A stretch of DNA of 64,000 nt, taken from Ignavibacteriota bacterium. GTDB taxonomy: Bacteria; Bacteroidota; Ignavibacteria; Ignavibacteriales; Melioribacteraceae. The notes beneath the pieces are model-generated. The model saw nothing but the letters and a program-made list of their open reading frames with translations, ran no database searches and was not told where the DNA came from. The stretch lies in NCBI GenBank assembly GCA_016716225.1, contig JADJWT010000001.1:2428501-2492500 (forward strand), given 5' to 3'. Positions 34,869 through 42,528 of the stretch are shown piece by piece (the first letter of the stretch is position 1; the number at the start of each line of letters is the position of its first letter). A program made the translations under genes and the position numbers.

Positions 34869-35092
34869 GCATAACCAGCGCCTCAACCCGACCGCCATTT
34901 TAGTTCGGCGGATTTATAATTTTTGGCGTTTGGTTTTTGTTCGGCATTTTGTTCTAAGTGTTCGTTCTAATTAATTAACTTACAAACTGCACTTGCTGAT
35001 GCAAGTTAAGTGCAGTTTGTTTAATCATTGGCGTTTGTGTTTTACTCGGCTTCCCTGTTATGGGCGGCGGGTTAAGCGCAACGTCGTTATGC
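34869..35092 (+). other. attC 21 (different family)
   Basis: Left core GCATAAC, right core GTTATGC. The arms GCGCCTCAACCCG and CGGGTTAAGCGC pair with one bulged C. The nested hairpin is a perfect 11-bp stem, AAACTGCACTT (34984-34994) with AAGTGCAGTTT (35008-35018). Related to attC 15. Confidence 0.9.
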
Positions 35093-35142
35093 AATTAAAA
35101 AAAAACAAAAAAAATATGAATAATATCGAGGACAATTTTATA

Positions 35143-35883
35143 ATGAATTTACTGAAGTTTTTCTTTATAAGTATTTTTTTACCGTTAGTTTGTTTTGCAA
35201 ATCAAACTGACACATTATTGGTTAGATTAAATAATGGAGGTAGATTAAAAGGAGAAATTATTCTTACAAATCAACAATATTTAATTTTAAAAAATGAAAA
35301 TATTGGAGAAAAGAAAATTTATTGGAATGAAATATCTTTTATTTCATCAATTGAAGTTTATGACTCATTACAAGAAAATAAATCATTTATAGTTCTACCA
35401 GCTCCAAAAATTAAAAAAGAAACATTTTTAGAAAATTTGTCGGCAGAATTCATGATGGGTAAAGGATTTAATTATGAAAGATTTATTGGTTTTGGAGTTA
35501 GAGCAAATATTTTAATTTCAGAAATATTTGAACTTGGAGCAACATCAATTTATCATTTGGGGATTCAAGATGTTTCATCATTGGATGGATATGGTGCTTT
35601 ATTTTTATGGGGACCAGAAATTGGAATTAGAATAGATACAAAAAATTTTGTTTTTGAACCAACTTTAAGTTTTGGAGAAGGAACATATCAAGTTGGGAAT
35701 GAAGTATCGACAAATCTTTACGATATTAAATATATTGATACATCAACAAAAAGTGATTTTTATTTTTCACCGGGATTAGGTTTAAAAATAAAATATTATG
35801 ATATGTTAATAGGAGTTCGTTTTCAATATTTAGCAATTAATAATAGAAACACATTTGGGTTATATATTTCATTTGGTAAGTAA
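35143..35883 (+). CDS. Cassette 22: exported outer-membrane-type protein
   Basis: About 246 aa. Signal peptide MNLLKFFFISIFLPLVCFA. A short strand-rich region (TLLVRLNNGGRLKGEI, then YLILKNENIGEKKIYW) follows, of the kind seen before C-terminal barrels. The rest is a Gly/aromatic beta-barrel-like region ending FGLYISFGK. Starts at 35089 (ATG inside the GTTATGC core), 35116 and 35143 are all in frame; I chose 35143 because it gives a standard signal peptide and has GAGG about 11 nt upstream. Confidence 0.62.
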   Translation: MNLLKFFFISIFLPLVCFANQTDTLLVRLNNGGRLKGEIILTNQQYLILKNENIGEKKIYWNEISFISSIEVYDSLQENKSFIVLPAPKIKKETFLENLSAEFMMGKGFNYERFIGFGVRANILISEIFELGATSIYHLGIQDVSSLDGYGALFLWGPEIGIRIDTKNFVFEPTLSFGEGTYQVGNEVSTNLYDIKYIDTSTKSDFYFSPGLGLKIKYYDMLIGVRFQYLAINNRNTFGLYISFGK

Positions 35884-35887
35884 AATT

Positions 35888-36111
35888 GCATAACAAACAA
35901 ATCTACCCGACCGCTTCGCTAATTTAGCGGGAATTTGTAAAAAGTAAATTTGAAAGTTTGTTAAAGTTTTTTGTTAAAATGAAGTTCAATTCAGAAAAGT
36001 AAGTCGCAAAGTTTGCTAAAGAAAAGTTAAACTTTGCTTTGGTAATTATAAAATTCGTTATTTAATAAAATTGTTGTTTTGGGCGTCGGGTTATTTGCCA
36101 CGCCGTTATAC
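35888..36111 (+). other. attC 22
   Basis: Left core GCATAAC, right core GTTATAC. The left arm has a C-to-T change (CAAATCTACCCG). Nested hairpin GCAAAGTTT/AAACTTTGC. Confidence 0.92.
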
Positions 36112-36447
36112 ACGGTTTAAAATCAATTTAAAATTGTCTTAAAAGTTTTGTAAAGTTTTAAATTATTATTCTTTTGTAAAATCAATATTTAGTTTTTTCA
36201 AAAATATAAATTGTAAATCATTTCTAAAAATTAGTTTTCGTTCTTTTAATTATTTTTGTTAAACATTTTTCAAAGTTTTACATTTTCTAAAACGTAAAAT
36301 TGCTGTAAAAGTTTTTCTATTCAAAAAATGTATTTATAATTTAGAGCTTTTAGAAATTATCTTTTAAATATTATTTTCAAAAAAACCTTAAAAATTCACT
36401 AAATAAATTTTCAAAAATAGTTTATAAAAAAATACTTCAATAAAAAT
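36106..36447 (+). repeat. Cassette 23: ORF-less cassette, copy C
   Basis: Third copy of the non-coding body, the most diverged in its last third. The 48-nt core at 36221-36268 is intact and the opening TTATACACGGTTTAAAA is conserved. Confidence 0.85.
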
Positions 36448-36667
36448 GTATAACAAACAAATCAACCCGACCGCTTCGCTCGTTTGGGTTTTATGTAAAT
36501 TAAAAAATTTAAAAGTTCATTTTTGTTTTTTGTTAAAGTTAAGTGCAATTTAGAAAATTTAGTCGCAGTTTTTGCATAGAAAATTAAAAACTGCTTTTTA
36601 AAATAAATCATTCGTTATTTAATAAAATTGAGTTTAGGGCGGCAAGTTATTTGCGCCGCCGTTATGC
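36448..36667 (+). other. attC 23
   Basis: Left core GTATAAC, right core GTTATGC. Nested hairpin GCAGTTTTT/AAAAACTGC. Its core ATG is the likely start codon of the next gene. Confidence 0.92.
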
Positions 36668-37299
36668 ATTTGGGAAGTAAATTGAGAATTAAACAAGTAA
36701 TAATTTTCATCTTCATGTTTTCAGACTTAATATTTTCTCAAAACAATGATGATAACAAAATTGAACTTTCCGGTACAATAAATTATTCGTATGTGAAAAA
36801 TAAATATGATTTAATGGAAGGATACAGTTTCTTAAAATATAATATATCACAAGTTATTGAATTCCAACCAAGTTTTGCTTATAAATATTTTCAAAGTTTT
36901 CAACTATTGGTTAGCCCATTTTATAACTATCAATTCAGTGAGTATAACTTAAATAGTGGTTATAGTGAATCAATTGAAAAATATGAGAATCATTTAATTG
37001 GATTTGAAATTGGTTCAATATACAATCTTAGATTAAAAGAAAAAATGATCATTTTTACTGGAGCAAAATTAGGTTTTAATTGGTCCAAATATAGAAATCT
37101 TGTTCGCACAAATAATTATAAATGGAGTAATCTGAGAATAACATTTCCAATATTATTAGCTGGAGCAAAATATTTTGTAAGTGAAAATTGGGCAGTAATA
37201 TTTCAACTACAATATAAATATATGCCAAATCAATCTGGTTGGTCAAACATAAATTCAACATACATTATCGCTGGATTAGGTATAGCAACATATATTTAA
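36664..37299 (+). CDS. Cassette 24: exported beta-barrel-like protein
   Basis: A 211-aa protein with a signal peptide ending in SDLIFSQ. The mature part is strand-rich and aromatic (GTINYSYVKNKYDLM, then FIFQ-type strands such as WAVIFQLQYKYMP), typical of outer-membrane barrels. The only ATG before the signal peptide is at 36664, inside the attC core GTTATGC; TTG at 36682 is an alternative. Function unknown. Confidence 0.6.
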   Translation: MHLGSKLRIKQVIIFIFMFSDLIFSQNNDDNKIELSGTINYSYVKNKYDLMEGYSFLKYNISQVIEFQPSFAYKYFQSFQLLVSPFYNYQFSEYNLNSGYSESIEKYENHLIGFEIGSIYNLRLKEKMIIFTGAKLGFNWSKYRNLVRTNNYKWSNLRITFPILLAGAKYFVSENWAVIFQLQYKYMPNQSGWSNINSTYIIAGLGIATYI

Positions 37300-37303
37300 A
37301 AAT

Positions 37304-37539
37304 GCATAACCAACAAATCAACCCGACCGCTTCACTCAATTTCGGTTTGGTTTGTAAACAGAAAGTTTTAAAGTTAGTTTAAGTTATTTGTTAAAGTGAT
37401 CCGTCAGCTGACGGAACAATTCAGCAAAGTAAGTCGCAAAGTTTGCAAAAGAAAATTAAACTTTGCTCTTTAAATAAATCATTCGTTATTTAATAAAATT
37501 GTTGTTTAGGGCGTCGGGTTATTTGCGCCGCCGTTATAC
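37304..37539 (+). other. attC 24
   Basis: Left core GCATAAC, right core GTTATAC. Nested hairpin GCAAAGTTT/AAACTTTGC. Contains an inserted perfect 16-bp palindrome at 37400-37415 (TCCGTCAG and its complement). Confidence 0.92.
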
Positions 37540-37877
37540 ACGGTTTAAAAATTATTTAAAATTGTCTTTATAGTTTTGAAAAGTTTTAAGTTTTCAAACT
37601 TTTGTAAAATCAAAAATATATTTTTGCAAAAAATTAAATTCGTAAAATATTTCTAAAAATTAGTTTTCGTTCTTTTAATTATTTTTGTTAAACATTTTTC
37701 TAAGTTTTATATTTTTCTAAAACGTAAGATTGTAGTTCAAGTTTTTCAATTCAAAAAATGTATTTATAATTTAGAGCTGTTTAAAATTTCAATAAATAAA
37801 AGTTTTCAAAAAAAATTGAAAAAAATCTGTTACATAAATTTCAAAGAAAAGTTAAAACAAAAAATTTGTATAAAAGT
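37534..37877 (+). repeat. Cassette 25: ORF-less cassette, copy D
   Basis: Fourth copy of the non-coding body, closest to copy B in its last third. The 48-nt core lies at 37650-37697 and the opening TTATACACGGTTTAAAA is identical to the others. Confidence 0.85.
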
Positions 37878-38103
37878 GTATAACACGCAAATCAACCCGA
37901 CCGCTTCGCTCGATTTGGGTTTGGTTTGTAAACAGAAAGTTGGAAAGGTAATTTTAGTTATTTGTTAAAGTGAAGTGCTATTTAGAAAAGTAAGTCGCAG
38001 TTTTTTGTAAAACCAAATTAAAAACTGCTCTTTAAAATAAATCATTCGTTATTTAATAAAATTGTTGTTATGGGCGGACGGGTTATTTGCAACGCCGTTA
38101 TAT
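37878..38103 (+). other. attC 25
   Basis: Left core GTATAAC, right core GTTATAT. Nested hairpin GCAGTTTTT/AAAAACTGC. Confidence 0.93.
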
Positions 38104-38114
38104 GCGAGAAAAAT

Positions 38115-38858
38115 ATGTCAAAGATTGAAGACCTAAAAACTCGTTTATTACCTTTGATTTCTAATCATAAAAAGTTAGAAAAATTTTTAATTGAAAATTC
38201 TAATCTCCCTGGGCCAAGAGCGAATCTGGAATTACTATTTGCATTATCTGAAGTATATGAAGATTTTGATACGATACTGGAATGGTCGAAAATCTCGGAA
38301 GAACAAGCAGACACAAATGCTCCTAAATCTTTTTTAGTCGTATGTTCTTTAGTTTGTATGGGAAGAATTTATACAAAAAATAATGACAAGAAAATTATAG
38401 AAATTCTTAAAGAACAATCAAATGATAAAAGATGGAGGATTCGAGAAGGAGTTACATTTGGGTTACAAATTATTGGAGAATCAAATTTTAATGAATTAGT
38501 AGAAATAATAGATAATTGGATAAAAGATTCAAGTAATTTGGAGAAAAGAGCAATACTAGTTTCTTTGGCACATCCAAAATTCTTAAACAAAGAAAATGCA
38601 ATATACTGCTTTAATATTGCTGATCAAATATTAAGTGAATTAAAAAATGATGAAGATTATACTGTATTAAAAAAAGGGTTAGAGTTTACAATTAGTGTTT
38701 TTGTTGCGGCAAATGATGTATTAGGGTTTGAATTTTTGGAAAAATGGATAGGTAAGAGTGACGTAATTGACAGAATTATAAAAGAAAATTTAAAGAAGAA
38801 AAGAGTAAAGAGAATCGATGTAAAAAAAGTAGAAGTTTTGTTAAAAAAAATAAAATAA
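38115..38858 (+). CDS. Cassette 26: HEAT-like helical repeat protein
   Basis: A 247-aa soluble, all-helical protein. The segment NDKRWRIREGVTFGLQIIGES, followed by NLEKRAILVSLAHPKFL, has the paired-helix pattern with a WRxREG turn seen in HEAT-like and DNA-alkylation-repair-like proteins. No catalytic site is evident, so it is probably a protein- or nucleic-acid-binding scaffold. ATG 38115 is chosen; 15 upstream codons are attC. Confidence 0.62.
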   Translation: MSKIEDLKTRLLPLISNHKKLEKFLIENSNLPGPRANLELLFALSEVYEDFDTILEWSKISEEQADTNAPKSFLVVCSLVCMGRIYTKNNDKKIIEILKEQSNDKRWRIREGVTFGLQIIGESNFNELVEIIDNWIKDSSNLEKRAILVSLAHPKFLNKENAIYCFNIADQILSELKNDEDYTVLKKGLEFTISVFVAANDVLGFEFLEKWIGKSDVIDRIIKENLKKKRVKRIDVKKVEVLLKKIK

Positions 38859-38864
38859 ATTCGC

Positions 38865-39091
38865 ATATAACCAACAAATCAACCCGACCGCCGTTCCGGC
38901 TTGGGTTTTGTGCAAAATAATAGTTGGAAGGTTAATTTTAAGTATTTTTGTTAAAGTGAACTTCAATTAAAGGAAAAAGTAAGTCGCAGTTTTTGTTAAA
39001 GATAAATTAAAAACTGCTTTGGTAATTTTACCAATCGTTATTAAATAAAATTGTTGTTTTGGGCGGCAAGTTATTTGCGCTGCCGTTATGC
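38865..39091 (+). other. attC 26
   Basis: Left core ATATAAC, right core GTTATGC. The left arm CCCGACCGCC pairs imperfectly with GGCGGCAAG, so the two arms seem to come from different subtypes. Nested hairpin GCAGTTTTT/AAAAACTGC. Confidence 0.92.
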
Positions 39092-39112
39092 GTTAATAAA
39101 AGTGGAGATAAT

Positions 39113-39838
39113 ATGGAAAAATTAAAACGTATTATTTTTATATTTTTTATTACATTTATCTATTTTCAAATAAATGCACAAAATTCTGATTTAAGCGAGT
39201 TGATTATCTTAACAGATACAACAGAATATATTAGAAATGATTCGTCAAAGAGTTATTTCGCCATAATAAATAATTCTACTGAAGATGTATATTTTTTTAT
39301 TTGTGGTAATATCGAGTTTGAAATCCAAAAAAGAAAGGATAATATTTGGGAAAGATTTGGTGGAGTTATTTGTGATGGTTTTAGTGCTTATCAAAATATA
39401 AAAGTTGAAGCGGGAAAATATTATTCATCATATTTTACAATATTTTATGAACCTGGAATTTACAGATTAGTATTTTTTTACAATTTAGATTCGAATATAA
39501 TAAATTATGATTCATTAAAATCAAATGAGTTTACAGTTTCTGAATTATCAACATCAATTGATAAAGAACAGAAAAATGAATTAAGTATTAGTAATATTTA
39601 TCCTAATCCTTGTAATCCAATCTCTATAATTGAATATTCTGTTAACAAAGAAACAAATATAAAAATTGAAATTATTGATATTCTTGGACGTTGTATAAAA
39701 ATCCTTAGTGAGACAAGAATTGTAGCTGGAAATTATAAATTACGATTTTCTGTAGATGATTTAAGAAGTGGAATTTATTTTATTAAAGTAAGCTCAAATA
39801 AGTTTACAAAAATTCAAAAATTAATAGTATTAAAATAA
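39113..39838 (+). CDS. Cassette 27: secreted protein with T9SS sorting domain
   Basis: A 241-aa protein with a signal peptide (ending QINAQ) and a beta-sandwich-like middle (DTTEYIRNDSSKSYFAI). The C-terminal type A sorting domain is complete: ISNIYPNPCNPISIIEYSV, then IEIIDILGRCIK, then LRSGIYFIKVSS and a closing KIQKLIVLK. It should be exported by type IX secretion and anchored at the surface. GTGGAG lies 6 nt before ATG 39113. Confidence 0.82.
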   Translation: MEKLKRIIFIFFITFIYFQINAQNSDLSELIILTDTTEYIRNDSSKSYFAIINNSTEDVYFFICGNIEFEIQKRKDNIWERFGGVICDGFSAYQNIKVEAGKYYSSYFTIFYEPGIYRLVFFYNLDSNIINYDSLKSNEFTVSELSTSIDKEQKNELSISNIYPNPCNPISIIEYSVNKETNIKIEIIDILGRCIKILSETRIVAGNYKLRFSVDDLRSGIYFIKVSSNKFTKIQKLIVLK

Positions 39839-39841
39839 AAA

Positions 39842-40064
39842 GCATAACCAACAAATCAACCCGACCGCTTCGCTTAATTCTGGTTTGGTTTGTAAACAGA
39901 AAGTTTCGAAGTTCATTTAAGTATTTTGTAAAAGTGGAGCAATGTTTTAAAGGTTAAGTCGCAAAGTTTGCTAAAGAAAAATTAAACTTTGCTCTGGTAA
40001 TTTTACCAATCGTTATTTAATAAAATTGTTGTTTTGGGCGCTGCTTATCGGCAAACTGTTATAT
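39842..40064 (+). other. attC 27 (decaying)
   Basis: Left core GCATAAC and nested hairpin GCAAAGTTT/AAACTTTGC are intact. The right arm is eroded (CTGCTTATCGGCAAAC instead of CGGGTTATTTGCCACGCC), with right core GTTATAT. Recombination here is probably impaired. Confidence 0.85.
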
Positions 40065-40092
40065 GTCTAAAATAGTAAGGAGATAAATAGTA

Positions 40093-40935
40093 ATGTTTAG
40101 TGAATTAGAGAAAATTAACTTACGACCGAAACCATTTGAATTTTATACTGCAGATGAGTTGTGGACTGATGAACATACATCGAAAAAGATGTTAGAATTT
40201 CATCTTAATGAAGATATAAATGTTTCTTCTCGAAATCTAAATTTTATTGTCCATTCTGTAAATTGGATTACATCAAGTTTTGTTATAAATAGCCATTTTA
40301 GTATATGTGATTTTGGTTGTGGACCGGGATTATATACAACTCTTTTTGCTGAAAAGGGAGCAAAAGTAACAGGTATAGATTTTTCAAAAAGATCTATTGA
40401 ATATGCAAAGAAAGTAGCAGAGGAAAAGTGTTTTGAAATCGACTATGTAAACCAAAATTATCTTTTATATGAAACAGACAAAAGATTTGATTTAATTACA
40501 ATGATAATGTGTGACTATTGTGCTTTAAGTCCTGATCAAAGAGAAATAATGCTTCAAAAATTCTTTAAAATCTTAAAACCAGAAGGTTCAATTCTTCTTG
40601 ATGTATACACTTTAGAATTATTCAAAAAAAGGTTGGAACAAACAGTATATGGAATTAATTTACTTAATGGATTTTGGTCAAGTGAAAAATATTATGGATT
40701 CCTAAACACATTTAAATATGAAGAAGAGAAAGTTATTCTTGATAAATTTACGATAATAGAAAAGAATAGAAATCGTAACATTTATAATTGGTTACAATAT
40801 TTTAATATTGAATCGATATCAAAAGAATTTGAAAGAAATAAATTAATAATTGAGAATTTATATTCGGATGTTGCTGGTAGCACATATGATTTGAAAAGTG
40901 ACGAAATTGCAATTGTTGCAAAGAAGGCTATATAA
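40093..40935 (+). CDS. Cassette 28: class I SAM-dependent methyltransferase
   Basis: A 280-aa protein with the Rossmann-type SAM fold: motif I ICDFGCGPGLYT (about residues 75-86), the acidic strand-2 end GIDFS, motif IV-like FDLITMIMCDYCAL and the post-motif LKPEGSILLDVY. Substrate unknown; the family includes small-molecule and rRNA/tRNA enzymes. AAGGAG lies 8 nt before the ATG. This is the last cassette with a recognisable attC-like tail. Confidence 0.82.
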   Translation: MFSELEKINLRPKPFEFYTADELWTDEHTSKKMLEFHLNEDINVSSRNLNFIVHSVNWITSSFVINSHFSICDFGCGPGLYTTLFAEKGAKVTGIDFSKRSIEYAKKVAEEKCFEIDYVNQNYLLYETDKRFDLITMIMCDYCALSPDQREIMLQKFFKILKPEGSILLDVYTLELFKKRLEQTVYGINLLNGFWSSEKYYGFLNTFKYEEEKVILDKFTIIEKNRNRNIYNWLQYFNIESISKEFERNKLIIENLYSDVAGSTYDLKSDEIAIVAKKAI

Positions 40936-41203
40936 TACTCAAACCAACCCGACCCCCGATGAAACGAGGCAAGCTGCTTCGTATGTTTGTGTTTTGGGTA
41001 AAATAAAAGTAGGAAAGTCAGTTTTAGTTTAGTGGAGTACACTTCAGAAATCCGTTAGATAACGAAGTGTCGCAGTTTTTCTAATGAAAATTTAAAACTG
41101 CTCTTTAAAATAAATTATTTGTTAATTTATAAAATTCTTCCGTCAGCTGAAGAATTTGGGCATCAGGTTGTCCATTATCTAAGGTAGCCACATCGTTTTA
41201 TGC
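40929..41203 (+). other. Degenerate attC at the end of the array
   Basis: The left side retains AACCAACCCGAC but has lost the TAAC core. The nested CGCAGTTTTT/AAAACTGC hairpin is intact. The right side (GGGCATCAGG..., ending GTTTTATGC) is scrambled. Two extra hairpins have been inserted, one at 41132-41157 (AAATTCTTC with GAAGAATTT). This marks the fossil edge of the integron. Confidence 0.75.
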
Positions 41204-41313
41204 TAAATATTGTGTGAAATAGAATAGATAATTCTATACTGATAAAATAAAAATTAGATAAACAACTAATAAATGAATTATATGTTTTAGCATTTGTTAA
41301 AGTGATTTTAATT

Positions 41314-42315
41314 ATGAATATTAAAAGAAATTTAAGTGAACTTATTGGTCAAACTCCCATGCTTATAGTAAAGTCGGTGAGAACTGATTGGGAAATTTAT
41401 TTAAAATTAGAGTATTTCAATCCAGCAGGCAGTTTTAAGGATAGGACAGCTCGTGCTCTTATTAACGCTGCTGAAAAATCTGGGAAACTAAAAAAGGGAA
41501 TGACAATTTTTGAATCTTCCTCTGGCAACACCGCTAAAGCTTTAGCTATGCTTTCCGCCGCAAGAGGATATAAATTTGTCGCAATTGTTGATAATCATGC
41601 TCCTTCTGATAAATTGAATGCAATTCGCGCATATGGAGGTGAACTTTATTTCTGTGGAGATGACGAAAATAGCAAAGGAGGACAACTTGTTGATATACGT
41701 CGAAATTTAGCAAAAAAACTTGCTAAAGAAAGTAATGGATTGAATTTGGATCAATATGACAATCCAGAAAATCCTAAAGGATTCTATGATACTCTTGGAA
41801 AAGAAATTATCAAACAAGTACCAGATATAAATTATTTAATTGGAACAGTTGGTACCGGAAGTTCACTTTCTGGATCTGGTCGCTATATTAAAGAACATTC
41901 AAAAGCTAAAATTATTGCGTTAGAACCAAAAGGTTCAAGTCATTTTTCTCCTCACGGGCATGGTTACTTTATTTCAGGTCCTGGCTATCCAGTTGGTGCT
42001 GTTTTACCTAAAAATATTGATGTCTCTCTTTTCGACAAACATGATTATGTTTCTGATTCAGAAGCATTTAACACAATGCGATTTTTTGCTCATAATAAGG
42101 GTTTACTTTTTGGAGATTCGAGTGGAATGCTTCTATATTATTCTATGAAATTTATTAAAGATAAACCCAAATCAAAAAAAATAAAGAAAATGGTTCTCAT
42201 TGTAGGTGATAGTGGAGAGAGTTATCTATCACATGCTTTTAATGATAGTTGGATGATACAAAATGAGCTTATTAACAATCAGATTATTAATGACTTATCG
42301 AAATTTTATATTTAA
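41314..42315 (+). CDS. Cysteine synthase-family PLP enzyme
   Basis: A 333-aa fold-type II PLP enzyme. Opening LIGQTPMLIVKS, PLP-lysine motif NPAGSFKDRTARAL, substrate loop ESSSGNTAKAL and phosphate loop VGTGSSLSGSG are all visible. The family covers O-acetylserine sulfhydrylase, cystathionine beta-synthase and diaminopropionate-type enzymes. The SSSGNT loop departs from the TSGNTG of standard CysK, so the substrate may differ. It follows the degraded attC and is trailed by a weak attC-like left arm at 42357, so it may be an old cassette. Confidence 0.85.
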   Translation: MNIKRNLSELIGQTPMLIVKSVRTDWEIYLKLEYFNPAGSFKDRTARALINAAEKSGKLKKGMTIFESSSGNTAKALAMLSAARGYKFVAIVDNHAPSDKLNAIRAYGGELYFCGDDENSKGGQLVDIRRNLAKKLAKESNGLNLDQYDNPENPKGFYDTLGKEIIKQVPDINYLIGTVGTGSSLSGSGRYIKEHSKAKIIALEPKGSSHFSPHGHGYFISGPGYPVGAVLPKNIDVSLFDKHDYVSDSEAFNTMRFFAHNKGLLFGDSSGMLLYYSMKFIKDKPKSKKIKKMVLIVGDSGESYLSHAFNDSWMIQNELINNQIINDLSKFYI

Positions 42316-42528
42316 TTATTGAGAAGTATTGTAATTAAAACAAGATATTTACTGTGGCATATAATTAACAAATCAAATAGACTTTTTGGCTGATCTTGAC
42401 TTTGTTCTAATAATAAATTTGAAAATCTAAAATCTGGAACACTTATTTTGCATTTCTAACAGAGGCGAATTTCTAAATTTTAAAGATATTTTTGTCAATA
42501 TTTTGTTTTTTTTGCAAATTGAAAATAA
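42316..42528. other. Intergenic with attC-like remnant
   Basis: GCATATAATTAACAAATCAA at 42357-42376 resembles the left end of array sites (GCATATAACCAACAAATCAA), with two changes in the core. No matching right arm was found before the next gene. Confidence 0.4.

Larger units (their letters stand above)
14163..41203 (+). mobile_element. Sedentary chromosomal integron with 28 cassettes
   Basis: The integrase gene is followed by 28 units, each of one gene (or two, or none) plus an attC-type site ending in a GTTRRRY-like core. All cassette genes read on the plus strand. Boundaries are regular: gene stop within a few to about 100 nt of the left core (xxxTAAC), attC of about 190-240 bp, right core G-TT, and the next gene usually 10-55 nt later. 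Most attC sites are clearly homologous, which is typical of sedentary chromosomal integrons, while a few belong to other families. The array ends in a degraded site at 40929-41203. Confidence 0.93.

Noticed and set aside
16887..41203. Regularly spaced repeats suggestive of a CRISPR array
   Set aside because: Repeats are about 220 bp, imperfect, hairpin-forming, and separated by genes with a GTTRRRY core at each right end. They are attC sites, and no cas genes are present.
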